Source of the DNA: Verrucomicrobiota bacterium
GTDB lineage: Bacteria > Verrucomicrobiota > Verrucomicrobiia > Chthoniobacterales > JAFAMB01
DNA length: 35,821 nucleotides
Assembly: GCA_019235445.1 (NCBI GenBank)
Contig: JAFAKL010000391.1
Location: 1-35,821, forward strand
Reading direction: 5' to 3'
How positions within the stretch are numbered: position 1 is the first letter of the stretch; each line of letters begins with the position of its first letter. Of the stretch, positions 12,659 through 20,983 are shown one piece after another. The position numbers and the translations under genes are program-made. The notes beneath the pieces are model-generated. The model did not search any database. It saw only the letters and a program-made list of their open reading frames with translations, and was not told where the DNA came from.

Positions 12659-13546
12659 TCATTGTAATTTGAGGTGTCCTGCCAATGCGTAGGCAAGTTC
12701 CCGGTGGACTTGTTCGGGCCATTCACCCAATTGGGGTCCCAGCCGGTCGCACAATTCCCCGAGGTTGTCGGTCCCGGCCGATCGCACCAGGATTTCCGCA
12801 CGTTCAACGAACTCGCGAGTCTCTCGACAGAACTCGGCGATTTCCGATCCCTTCTTTAGGGGCCAGTGACAGCTGACGTAAAGGTCGATATCCAGATGTT
12901 CAATGAACTGGCTGGTAAGAAGATAAGTCTCCGGATAGAGGTAGGTCGGACATAAGGTGGGCTGACCTTCGAGGCTTCGATAGAGAGCACCTTGAATTGC
13001 GTCTCCGCCCAACAAAGTACGGTGTTTGTGATCAAGAATCCCAAGGTGGCCTTTGCTATGGCCGGGAAGGGAAAGGATTTCCAGATCCCAATCCGGGCCC
13101 AAGCGAAGGCGCTCTCCTCCGCGAAACGTAAGTTCGACCGGTTGAGCTTCGCCGAGATCCTTCAAAATACCGCTTTTAACATCTTCAGGATAAAACACGC
13201 CATGCGGTCTGTAGGCATCGTACCTCGTAGCGAAAAGTGTTTCCGGATGGTCAATCTGAGATCGGTCCGCATCGCCACAGCAAAGGGTGGCTCTTGGAGA
13301 CCAACGCTTCATTCCCGCGTTTCCACCCACATGATCTGAATCGGGATGAGTGTTTACGATGTAGCGTAACTGCTCGGGCCGAAATTGCAGCCGCTCGAGC
13401 GCCGGCAGAATAAGGTCGTTGACGTGGTATGAGCAGCCGGTATCGAGCAGGAGGCTGGCCCACTCGCCGACCAGCAACGGCAGATAGATCGGTCGCTTTC
13501 CGACGGCGCCATCCAGGAGATAGACGGAATCGAAGAGTTGAATCAT
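12659..13546 (-). CDS. MBL-fold metal-dependent hydrolase
   Basis: A 295-residue metallo-beta-lactamase-fold protein without signal peptide. The metal-binding motif is THPDSDHVGG (H67, D69, D71, H72), followed by H163 (LPGHSKGH), D182 (GGDA) and H227 (SCHWP). The second histidine of the classical HxHxDH is therefore aspartate, which may change metal preference. Family members hydrolyse esters, lactones, thioesters or phosphodiesters, so the reaction is open. Lying just upstream of an aldonate-dehydratase-type gene on the same strand, it could act as a sugar lactonase (inference only). The start ATG at 13546 leaves the complete first beta-strands of the fold (FDSVYLLDG). The C-terminal 70 residues are helical-looking and unassigned. 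Confidence 0.8.
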   Translation of the reverse strand: MIQLFDSVYLLDGAVGKRPIYLPLLVGEWASLLLDTGCSYHVNDLILPALERLQFRPEQLRYIVNTHPDSDHVGGNAGMKRWSPRATLCCGDADRSQIDHPETLFATRYDAYRPHGVFYPEDVKSGILKDLGEAQPVELTFRGGERLRLGPDWDLEILSLPGHSKGHLGILDHKHRTLLGGDAIQGALYRSLEGQPTLCPTYLYPETYLLTSQFIEHLDIDLYVSCHWPLKKGSEIAEFCRETREFVERAEILVRSAGTDNLGELCDRLGPQLGEWPEQVHRELAYALAGHLKLQ

Positions 13547-13726
13547 TTCGGCCCTTCCGAAGGCTCCGAGATCCCTCTAAATACAGTGTTAAGCGACAAT
13601 GTTTGCATTCCACGACGTTATGCTTGACGTTAAGAAAAATGGCAAGCCTTAACAAGATCCGCGCGGGCGATCGCTCAATTGTTAGCCGCTTAACTAAGAT
13701 TGCGCTAGTAGCACAAGCTCCCTATC

Positions 13727-16207
13727 TTAATCTAAAAGATCGCGGACCTTTTTCGCCAATGCGTGGATGGTGAAGGGTTTTTGCAGGAACGCAACTTCGG
13801 CGTTAAATACACCGTGACGTACCACGATATCGTCTGTATGGCCACTCTGAAAGAGTACCTTTATACCCGGGTCGCGGCCCCCAATCGCTTCGACCAACTC
13901 CCGACCGCTCAGTCCCGGCATAACCACATCGGTTAAGAGCAGATCGATCTTCGCTCGGGTACTACTTACCAGATTTAATGCCTCCTCCGCATCGGAGGCT
14001 TGTACCACCTGGTAACCCAGGGATTCTAAAAGCAAAGCCGTAACTTCACGAACGGAAGCCTCGTCTTCGACTAACAGGATAGTTTCATTGCCTTTAACCG
14101 GCTTAGAGGATGGCTTGAGCGCCAATCCTTCCGAGGACCCTGCGAATGCGGGTAAGTAGATGGTGAATGTGGTGCCGACCTCCGGTCGGCTTTCCACGGT
14201 CAGGTGCCCCCCGCATTGCTTGACGATACCGTCCACGACCGAAAGGCCAAGTCCCGTGCTGTCTTTTTTCGTGCTAAAGAAAGGCTCAAAGATTTGCCCC
14301 TGTATTCCCGGCGTCATGCCGCACCCGGTGTCTGTGACAGCCAAGCGCACGTAACCCCCCGGCCGCCGTTCCAGGCGGATACTTGGGAAAGCGGCTTCGA
14401 ACTCTACATTGCGTGCTTCGATCAATATCTCACCGCCCTGGGGCATGGCGTCGCGGGAGTTCAGAGCTAGGTTCATTAAAATCTGATTGATTTGCCCGGG
14501 GTCGACCTTCACTCGGCGCAGACCAGGCGATACAATCATTGTCAAGCGCACGTCCTCACCGATAAGTCGACGCAAAAGACTCTGTGATTCGGTCATCACC
14601 GACCCCAAGTCCAAAACCCTGGGCTCAACCACTTGTCTGCGTCCGAAAGCCAGCAATTGCGTGGTCAAAGCGGCGGCTCGCTCAGCGGCCTGGTTGATCT
14701 CAGCAACCGATGCTCGCAGTCGTTCTGGCGACGGGGAAGATGATGCAAGTAGCTCGCTGTGACCGAAGATGATCGAAAGCAGGTTGTTAAAGTCGTGAGC
14801 CACCCCGCCTGCCAACCTCCCTATGGCCTCCATCTTTTGCGACTGCTGCAGCTGCGTCTCAAGCCGACGCTTTTCGGTAATGTCCTCCGCCACGCCCGCA
14901 AGCCGAATCACCAGACCCGCAGCGTCGCGCACAGGAAATGCCCGGTCGCGAATCCATCGCTCGGAAAAATCTGGCCGAACGATGCGGTATTCGAGCTCAT
15001 AGGGAACGCCCGCCTGCGCCTGGAGGGTAGCAAGAACCTGCGGGCGATCGTCCGGATGGATGGCGTCAAGAAAAGATTGAGGTTGTTCCATCAGGCTTGT
15101 ACAGGTGCGGCCCCAAATCGTTTCGTAAGCGGGACTAATGTATAGCACCTCTTTTTTGGCCAAATCGGTCATCCAGAAGACTTCGCTGATGTTTTCCGCC
15201 AACTGGCGGAAACGCTCTTCGCTTTCGCGCAAATTCATCTCTGCCCATTTGCTCTGGATACCCAACGCCAGTGAGTCAGCAATGGCCGCTAGCGTCCTGA
15301 TCGTCGCTTCAGGCAATTCCTTGCGGGTAAAGACTGCCATAACACCCACCAACCGCTCTTCGACGATTAACGGGTAGCCCGCAAATGCCGCGACGCCTTC
15401 GCGCCGCGCCCAATCATGTTCTCGCCTGCTCAGCTCACTTTCGATCGCATGGGTTCGATAAGGCCTAAGTACTGTCGCGATGTGCCCAACGATTGCCAGG
15501 CCAGGCTCAACTCCTTGCGGGAGCATCTCTGGAGCGGCGCTAGCTCGCAGCTCCAAAGCAGTGCGGTTGCGCTCCTTCACGCTCCAGATGCGCGCCAAAG
15601 CAGCGTCGAGCTGCTTCACCATCGACTCAGCGCATGATTGAAGCATCTCACCTAAGCCACAGCGGCGCGTCAAGGCCACGCCTACCGCGCCTGCTAACTC
15701 CGCTAGCCGGCTCTTCTCGTTAAGTTCAAAATTCTTATTCGCCAGCTCGTCGACTAAAGGCTGGCTGTATTCATGTAACACATCCAATTCCGCATGGGCC
15801 GCGTTGCGCCGGGGCGGCCCGGTCCGGGCGCGGGCTCTGTCAACCGTCGTGCGTAGGGTGCCTAAAATAGTGCCTCCGGAGGATGGCTTGCGCAGGTAGG
15901 CATCCGCCCCCAGATCAAGCGCCAGCTTCTCGTCCTTTCGGGAGCAATAAATCGCGGTGTAACAGATAAAAGGTATTTTGTCCCAGCGGTTATCCCGGCG
16001 GATCTCCCGGCAAAGCCTGAAACCGTCCAAATTGGGCATAAGCAGGTCGGAGATTATGGCGTCCACCGGACCGTCCTTCAAAACCTCAAGAGCTTGGTGG
16101 CCATCTCCGGCGACAAGAACCGCATGACCTTCGGCTTCCAGGACTGCGCGCAGAAGCTTGCAGCTGGAGGCGTTGTCGTCCGCGATCAGAATTTTAATAG
16201 GAACCAT
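13727..16207 (-). CDS. Hybrid histidine kinase (REC-GAF-PAS-HisKA-HATPase-REC)
   Basis: Soluble 826-residue kinase with receivers at both ends. REC1 (about 4-125) has ADDN, phospho-acceptor D54 in SDLLMPNLDG and the RKPSS lysine. A GAF-like region (about 185-320) precedes a PAS/PAC region (about 330-455, ENISEVFWMTDLAKKEVLYISPAYE). The kinase core is of the AHDFNNLL type (QSQKMEAIGRLAGGVAHDFNN), followed by NLALNSRDAMPQGG, DTGCGM and STGLGLSVV. REC2 at the C-terminus has VEDE, TDVVMPGLSG and QKPF. A GTG at 16225 would add six residues; ATG 16207 was preferred because the receiver begins directly after it. It is divergent from the kinase at 16552. The signal and partner are unknown; an N-terminal receiver suggests it receives phosphate from another kinase. 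Confidence 0.9.
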   Translation of the reverse strand: MVPIKILIADDNASSCKLLRAVLEAEGHAVLVAGDGHQALEVLKDGPVDAIISDLLMPNLDGFRLCREIRRDNRWDKIPFICYTAIYCSRKDEKLALDLGADAYLRKPSSGGTILGTLRTTVDRARARTGPPRRNAAHAELDVLHEYSQPLVDELANKNFELNEKSRLAELAGAVGVALTRRCGLGEMLQSCAESMVKQLDAALARIWSVKERNRTALELRASAAPEMLPQGVEPGLAIVGHIATVLRPYRTHAIESELSRREHDWARREGVAAFAGYPLIVEERLVGVMAVFTRKELPEATIRTLAAIADSLALGIQSKWAEMNLRESEERFRQLAENISEVFWMTDLAKKEVLYISPAYETIWGRTCTSLMEQPQSFLDAIHPDDRPQVLATLQAQAGVPYELEYRIVRPDFSERWIRDRAFPVRDAAGLVIRLAGVAEDITEKRRLETQLQQSQKMEAIGRLAGGVAHDFNNLLSIIFGHSELLASSSPSPERLRASVAEINQAAERAAALTTQLLAFGRRQVVEPRVLDLGSVMTESQSLLRRLIGEDVRLTMIVSPGLRRVKVDPGQINQILMNLALNSRDAMPQGGEILIEARNVEFEAAFPSIRLERRPGGYVRLAVTDTGCGMTPGIQGQIFEPFFSTKKDSTGLGLSVVDGIVKQCGGHLTVESRPEVGTTFTIYLPAFAGSSEGLALKPSSKPVKGNETILLVEDEASVREVTALLLESLGYQVVQASDAEEALNLVSSTRAKIDLLLTDVVMPGLSGRELVEAIGGRDPGIKVLFQSGHTDDIVVRHGVFNAEVAFLQKPFTIHALAKKVRDLLD

Positions 16208-16551
16208 AATCAATATATATAACACTCTTCCAATAGCTCACGAGGTGCAACCACCTTAAACTCAAAATTCCGAAATAGCGCCGGAACCGTGACTTGGGGA
16301 GGAAAAGACGCTTGGTTACTGAAAGTGGTAATTCCACAAATCGTTGATCGTCAACATCTTACGTCACAAACTGATGAGACGGGGCACTAGTTCCTGGAGA
16401 TTCAGCCAGCGTACTTGCGACTTGGCAAGCGCCACGGCGAAGGCTAACCTGATCGTATCAGTGCATGGATTGACATTCTCTGGATCACTGCGGGCCTGGG
16501 ATGCCAAGGGTGAGTCTCATTGGCGCCCAAGTTAAGGTATAACAGAAAAGA
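16208..16551. other. Intergenic region between divergent kinases
   Basis: About 340 bases between two divergently read kinase genes; it must hold the 5' control regions of both. A consensus TTGACA is present at 16470-16475 on the plus strand, but no good -10 box lies 16-18 bases after it. The small ORF in the track here (16344-16535) lacks family similarity and a ribosome binding site. No convincing gene, RNA or repeat was seen. Confidence 0.5.
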
Positions 16552-17808
16552 TTGCGGGAAGTGATAGATTCGGAAATTCCTCCTGAAGACGCTATTGCCG
16601 CGCTCGTCGCGTTGGCCAACTCGTTCCTGCCCAGGTCAAACCTTTCAAGACTCTCTGCTCCTCCGACGGGCGCAGAAACAAAGGCGAGCAGCGCCCTCAC
16701 TCAAGAGCATTACCGACTCCTGATTGATCAACTTCCGGTGGCCACTTTCATGGCGTGGTTTAAAAACGGGCGCTGCGAGCTTTACGTAAGCTCCTACATT
16801 GAGACGCTGCTAGGATACACAGCGGCCGAATGGTCCGAAAATCCGATACTCTGGTATCAACGGCTGCACCCCGATGACCGGCAACGGTGGAACGAGGAAT
16901 TCGCATGGACGGTCGCATCTGCGCAGCCATTCCGGGGCGACTACCGATTCCTCGCCAGGGACGGCCGCCTTGTTTGGATTCACGGCGAAGTAAAGGTAAT
17001 CTATGACGAAACGGGCCTGCCTTTTATGCACGGCATAGGCTATGACATTACCGAACTAAAACTCATCGAAGATGGCTTGCGTGAGTCGCGCGAAGAAGCG
17101 CAGCGTGCCAGCCGCGCTAAGAGCGAATTCCTTACCCGTGCCAGTCATGAGTTGAGGACACCCCTCAACATTATCATGGGCTTCGCCGAATTCTTGCTTG
17201 AGGTCCAGTTGGATCCTCTTGACCCCAAACGCGAGGAGTACCTCCAGGAGATCTATAGTAGCGGCAAACAGCTGCTCGGATTGATCGATGACCTCCTTGA
17301 TCTGGCACAAGTCGAGGCAGGTAAGATGGATTTGAGGCTCGACAAATTCTTCGTTGGGGTGGCCGTAGAGAACGTCTGTGCCGGAGCCAAGACTGTTGCT
17401 CTCAAGCGCAAAATCAACATCGACGTCGCTGTTTCGCCAGAGATCGGGGAAGTTACTCTCGACCAGCAAAAGTTTAAGCAGATCCTCTACAACCTGCTAT
17501 CCAACGCCATTAAATTTACCGAGGCGGGGGGCCTGGTGACAATCCGCGTTCTGCCCCAAGACGCCCAGCACTTTAAGTTGGTGGTCAAGGACAATGGCAT
17601 CGGGATCAAATCAGAGGACATGCCACGGCTCTTCCAGTATTTTGAACAGCTGGACTGCGGCCCCTCACGGCGTTACGAGGGTTCTGGCTTAGGTTTGGCT
17701 CTCACGAAAGGGTTGGCCGAACTCCAGGGCGGAACCATCTCGATCGACAGCCATCACGGGGTCGGCACAACGGTTTCGGTTGTGCTTCCCAAACAGATTC
17801 CGGATTGA
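16552..17808 (+). CDS. PAS-domain sensor histidine kinase
   Basis: A soluble 418-residue kinase. A poorly conserved N-terminal stretch of about 50 residues is followed by one PAS/PAC domain (about 57-175: HYRLLIDQLPVATFM, LHPDDRQRW, MHGIGYDITE) and the kinase core. The phospho-acceptor is H199 in ASHELRTPLNIIMGF; then come LYNLLSNAIKFTE, DNGIGI and GSGLGLALTKGL. It ends right after the ATPase domain, so it is not a hybrid and needs a separate response regulator, none of which is adjacent. No ATG fits the start: TTG 16552 or GTG 16561 are the candidates, and neither has a well-placed Shine-Dalgarno sequence, so the start is uncertain. Its stop lies five bases before the end of the convergent GntR gene. 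Confidence 0.88.
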   Translation: MREVIDSEIPPEDAIAALVALANSFLPRSNLSRLSAPPTGAETKASSALTQEHYRLLIDQLPVATFMAWFKNGRCELYVSSYIETLLGYTAAEWSENPILWYQRLHPDDRQRWNEEFAWTVASAQPFRGDYRFLARDGRLVWIHGEVKVIYDETGLPFMHGIGYDITELKLIEDGLRESREEAQRASRAKSEFLTRASHELRTPLNIIMGFAEFLLEVQLDPLDPKREEYLQEIYSSGKQLLGLIDDLLDLAQVEAGKMDLRLDKFFVGVAVENVCAGAKTVALKRKINIDVAVSPEIGEVTLDQQKFKQILYNLLSNAIKFTEAGGLVTIRVLPQDAQHFKLVVKDNGIGIKSEDMPRLFQYFEQLDCGPSRRYEGSGLGLALTKGLAELQGGTISIDSHHGVGTTVSVVLPKQIPD

Positions 17809-17813
17809 TGGTA

Positions 17814-18497
17814 TCAGCCAAAGATCGAGGGGCCGCAATCGAGCAGCGCTGGGTCGAGTTCCCGCTCCATCGCATCGAACATCTGGTCAACGAAATCGGT
17901 CAACGCATCGGAGGCGGCCATCGCCGCATTGATACGGCGACTGCTAATCGCATCGAGCACAGCAAGGTGGCAGTCGATGGTCGGTTCAAAGTCAGCGCCG
18001 CTCTGGACCTGGGTGTGGTAAATCCAACCGATCCGTCGAAAAATGGTGTGCAACGGCCGAAGCGTGTGCTCGAGAAATGTCTCTCCGGCAGCGTTCAGGA
18101 TGATCTGGTCTATCCGCTGGTCGAAAAGATTGAAGTCGGAGATAGTCATTTTTTCGCGCTGATCCCGCAGAGCACGAGTGAGATGGATGATCTGATTGCG
18201 GTGAGAGGGCCCGGCGTGCTCAGCCGCGAGTCGAACCACGAAACGCTCTATGTCGCGCCTCAGCTGCAACAGGACGCGCTCTCGGGTAAGATCGATTGGC
18301 GCGATCTGGAGTCCATGTCGCGGGCGAACAACGATCAGCGTATCGGCCGCCAGCCGGCTGACTGCCTGATGCACTGGTGTTCGCCCGAACCCGGTCATTT
18401 CTTGCAAATCCTGCAGGGCGAGAAAGCTTCCGGGCTTGAGTTCGCACCTGACGATCAGATCTTCGATTCGCTCGCAGGCGAGATCGAAAAGGTTCAC
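17814..18497 (-). CDS. GntR-family transcriptional regulator (FadR/FCD type)
   Basis: A 227-residue DNA-binding regulator. The winged HTH (about 3-68: LACERIEDLIVRCELKPGSFLALQDLQEMTGFGRTPVHQAVSRL) is complete, and the all-helical FCD ligand domain (about 75-215) follows. Relatives usually repress genes for sugar-acid catabolism and respond to the substrate. It lies upstream, on the same strand, of nothing but the convergent kinase; the enolase-superfamily gene and ABC operon lie behind it, and it is their likely local regulator (inference). The start is GTG 18497, which overlaps the TGA of a 37-codon ORF (18494-18607) as GTGA, so translation may be coupled, or the two may be one frameshifted gene. 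Confidence 0.88.
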   Translation of the reverse strand: MNLFDLACERIEDLIVRCELKPGSFLALQDLQEMTGFGRTPVHQAVSRLAADTLIVVRPRHGLQIAPIDLTRERVLLQLRRDIERFVVRLAAEHAGPSHRNQIIHLTRALRDQREKMTISDFNLFDQRIDQIILNAAGETFLEHTLRPLHTIFRRIGWIYHTQVQSGADFEPTIDCHLAVLDAISSRRINAAMAASDALTDFVDQMFDAMERELDPALLDCGPSIFG

Positions 18498-18607
18498 TCG
18501 ATTACGCCGGAGCGATGGCGGCGAGGCGTTCTCTGCAACACGGCGGCTCTGTTGCGACTGTTTCCGGCGCGCTTTGGGCGGCTTTCCTTTGTTCGACGTT
18601 CTGGCAT
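18494..18607 (-). CDS. Small basic ORF overlapping the GntR start
   Basis: ATG at 18607 opens 37 codons (MPERRTKESRPKRAGNSRN...) rich in Arg and Lys, ending in a TGA that shares bases with the GTG of the regulator. Basic tails of this kind occur in front of the HTH in some GntR proteins, so this may be the true N-terminus of the regulator separated by a frameshift, a coupled leader peptide, or chance. The reading frame of the regulator itself also stays open upstream to about 18650, but without ATG, GTG or TTG. Confidence 0.35.
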   Translation of the reverse strand: MPERRTKESRPKRAGNSRNRAAVLQRTPRRHRSGVIE

Positions 18608-18673
18608 GCTCAACTTCAACTCTCGTTGCCAGGCTGGGTTTGCCACTTTAATTAAACAGGTTGGATGGCATTT

Positions 18674-19873
18674 TTAGAGGGAGCTCCTACGAACATGGAG
18701 GTCTGAACGTTTAAAAACGGCAGGCTGGAGATCGAGGCACAGACCGACTCCTTCCATGGGATAGACAAACCCGCCCTCGATCTGCGGAACGGCTGTGACA
18801 AGTTCCCGATACCAGCCGGTGTAGAAAGCGCGGACCGACTCTTGGATCAGAGTATTGGGTTGGCTGAACGATGCGTGGACCCCAGCGGCGAATCCGACCG
18901 GACCGGTGCAATCATGAGGCGCGAATGGCCGATGCCACGTTTCTGCCAAGGCCGCGATCTTGCGACCTTCGGTCAGCCCTCCGGTCCAGCATAGATCCAC
19001 CATGGCGACATGAATGGCGTCGCGCTCGAAAAACTCCTTATACGCCCATCGAGAGCCGAGCGTTTCGCTGGCGTAGACCCAGACGTCCGTCGAGCTGGCG
19101 TATTCGGCCAGTGATTGGGGTGAGTTCATCCGGATCGGGTCCTCGAACCAGGCAGGGGTGTAGGGCGCCAGTGCTTTGGCGATCTTTTTGGCCGTGGGCA
19201 GATTCCACAGACTGTGAAATTCGACCATGATTTCCATACGATCGCCCACCGCGTGGCGAATCTTTTCGAAAGGCGCGATTCCTGCCTTCATCTGTTCGGC
19301 GGTGATATGCAGGCCGCCGGTTTCTTGCGCTGCCGGATCAAATGGCCAGATTTTCATGGCCGTAATTCCTTCCTCGAGGAGGTTCTCAGCTAATACGTCC
19401 GCCCGGTTCATAAAGGCAAAGAGGTCTTCATACGGGCCTTCCTGCTCAGAATAATTCCAGGTGTCGACCGGACGGATGTTTCTCCCGCGAACGTAACGAT
19501 ATCCAGCGCAAGTGTTGTAGACCCGCACCTTGTCGTGGCAGAGCCCGCCGAGCAGTTGATGAACTGGCTGGCTGGCGACTTTCCCGAACAAGTCCCACAG
19601 GGCGAGATCGATAGCGGAGGCGGCACGATATTCCACCCCGGTCGAGGACTGGGCTACCGGCAGATTTACCAACTCCCTATTAAGGCGCTCGATCTGCAAC
19701 GGATCGTGCTCGAGGAGGCGTTCTGCCAGCGTTTCATGAATATGGGCCTCCACCGCTGCGGCGCCATAGAAGGTCTCACCGAGACCAATGATCCCGGCGT
19801 CGGTGCAGACTCTTACCCACAAGAGGTTGTAGAACTGGTCGAGCCTTATCGTTTCCAGGGAGGTGATCTTCAT
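18674..19873 (-). CDS. Enolase-superfamily (mandelate racemase/MLE) sugar-acid dehydratase-like enzyme
   Basis: A 399-residue cytoplasmic enzyme of the same fold as the gene at 11410 but of a different subgroup. Ligands are E218 (MVEFHSLWN), E244 (FEDPIRM) and E270 (ASETLGSRW), spaced 26 and 26. H220 and H320 (APHDCTGPVG) are 100 apart, mirroring the dehydratase pattern. The first metal ligand is therefore Glu, where most family members have Asp. An insertion after the capping domain (about 122-150, YRYVRGRNIRPVDTWNY) may shape the substrate pocket. An acid-sugar dehydratase or racemase is likely; the substrate is unknown. The gene is divergent from the sugar ABC operon at 19988, with 114 bases between them that contain an inverted repeat. 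No clear ribosome binding site precedes ATG 19873. Confidence 0.85.
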   Translation of the reverse strand: MKITSLETIRLDQFYNLLWVRVCTDAGIIGLGETFYGAAAVEAHIHETLAERLLEHDPLQIERLNRELVNLPVAQSSTGVEYRAASAIDLALWDLFGKVASQPVHQLLGGLCHDKVRVYNTCAGYRYVRGRNIRPVDTWNYSEQEGPYEDLFAFMNRADVLAENLLEEGITAMKIWPFDPAAQETGGLHITAEQMKAGIAPFEKIRHAVGDRMEIMVEFHSLWNLPTAKKIAKALAPYTPAWFEDPIRMNSPQSLAEYASSTDVWVYASETLGSRWAYKEFFERDAIHVAMVDLCWTGGLTEGRKIAALAETWHRPFAPHDCTGPVGFAAGVHASFSQPNTLIQESVRAFYTGWYRELVTAVPQIEGGFVYPMEGVGLCLDLQPAVFKRSDLHVRRSSL

Positions 19874-19930
19874 AAGGGGGACTGGGGCCGCTCACGATTT
19901 TATCCATGTTTTTGCTTGCGGCGCAAAAAA

Positions 19931-19949
19931 ATATATCACGATATATCAC
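19931..19949. promoter_or_regulatory. Candidate operator between divergent sugar-acid genes
   Basis: ATATATCAC occurs twice in tandem (19931-19939 and 19941-19949, one base apart), and the pair also forms the perfect inverted repeat TATATC-AC-GATATA at 19932-19945. It lies in the 114-base gap between the divergent enolase-superfamily gene and the ABC permease and is far more AT-rich than its surroundings. That placement fits a repressor site, perhaps for the nearby GntR protein; the protein that binds is inferred, not shown. Confidence 0.5.
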
Positions 19950-19987
19950 CTAGATTTTTCGGCCGCTCCCCTCAAAGCGATTCGATC

Positions 19988-20956
19988 ATGAGCTCCCCAG
20001 ACCGCTTCTCCCACGCGCTCCGATTCCTCCACCATCTAGGGGCCGTCTGGATTGCTGTGATCCTGCTTTACGTCGTCTCGGGACTGATTTCTCCAGGTAT
20101 GTTTCAGGTCAGTCAGGCCCTGAACATCTTGCAGATCGCCGCCTTTCTCGGGATTGTGGCCATCGGACAGACTCTGGCTCTGTTGGTCGGCGGTATCGAT
20201 CTCTCCGTGGCCGGAGTTGTCACCATGTCCAACATCGTTGTCACCAGCCTCATGGTAGGCCGGTCTGAAACCATGGTACCGGCCCTCTTAATTTCTCTTC
20301 TCCTGGCCGCGGCTGTTGGATTTATCAATGGATCACTAATCACCCTGGCCCGCGTGACGCCGCTGGTGGCTACCTTAGGAACGAATTCGATCCTTTTCGG
20401 CGCCGCCTTAGTGTACACCGGCGGTGCGCCCCATGGGTCGATCTCGCCGGGGTTCGCGGTCTTTGGGCAGGGGCATCTCCTGGGCTTGCCGGTCAGCACG
20501 ATCTGCTGGCTGACCATCGGCGTGGCGATGGCTTGGGTGACACGCCAGACCACCTTCGGGCGCAGACTTTATGCGGTCGGAGCGAATCCGGCCGCCGCCC
20601 GACTGATGGGGATTCCCGTTTCTGCTATATTAATTTCTACCTACGTTCTGAGTAGTGTGATGGCCTGCCTGGGAGGACTCTTGCTTACTTCCTACATCGG
20701 TTCGCCTAGTCTCGGAATCGGGGATCAATTCCTGCTGACATCGGTCGCTGCCGTAGTGGTTGGCGGAACCGCCTTAAGCGGCGGGTTGGGCAGCGTCCTC
20801 GGAACAATCGGAGGCGCCATCTTTATTACCGAACTTAATAGTTTTACTAACATCGTGCGCGTCTCGACAGGCACCCAATTTGTCCTTCAAGGCGCAGTCA
20901 TAGCTTTGAGCGTCTTGATATACCACCTGGTCGGCAGCAAAAGAATCAGCAGTTAA
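19988..20956 (+). CDS. Sugar ABC transporter permease (RbsC family)
   Basis: A 322-residue inner-membrane permease with about eight to ten hydrophobic segments. Hallmarks of the ribose/xylose/galactose class are present: AAFLGIVAIGQTLALLVGGIDLSVAG near the start, FGRRLYAVGANPAAARLMGIPV in the cytoplasmic loop, and SVAAVVVGGTALSGGLGSVLGTIGGA near the end. The ORF track extends this frame back to 19535, but that part lies antisense to the enolase gene and has no family similarity; ATG 19988 gives the normal length. It is the first gene of an operon with the binding protein (27-base gap) and the ATPase-permease fusion. Because that fusion carries a second permease domain, the pore is probably a heterodimer. 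Confidence 0.9.
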   Translation: MSSPDRFSHALRFLHHLGAVWIAVILLYVVSGLISPGMFQVSQALNILQIAAFLGIVAIGQTLALLVGGIDLSVAGVVTMSNIVVTSLMVGRSETMVPALLISLLLAAAVGFINGSLITLARVTPLVATLGTNSILFGAALVYTGGAPHGSISPGFAVFGQGHLLGLPVSTICWLTIGVAMAWVTRQTTFGRRLYAVGANPAAARLMGIPVSAILISTYVLSSVMACLGGLLLTSYIGSPSLGIGDQFLLTSVAAVVVGGTALSGGLGSVLGTIGGAIFITELNSFTNIVRVSTGTQFVLQGAVIALSVLIYHLVGSKRISS

Positions 20957-20983
20957 CAAACCCCAACAAACAGAGATCGAATT

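Noticed and set aside
16470-16475. Consensus TTGACA as a -35 box for the kinase at 16552
   Set aside because: No acceptable -10 hexamer occurs 16-18 bases downstream.
17805-18677. A 290-aa plus-strand ORF
   Set aside because: Antisense to the GntR regulator, which has a clear HTH and FCD domain.
19535-19987. The ORF track extends the permease 151 codons upstream
   Set aside because: This part is antisense to the enolase-superfamily gene, has no permease similarity, and ATG 19988 gives the normal family length.
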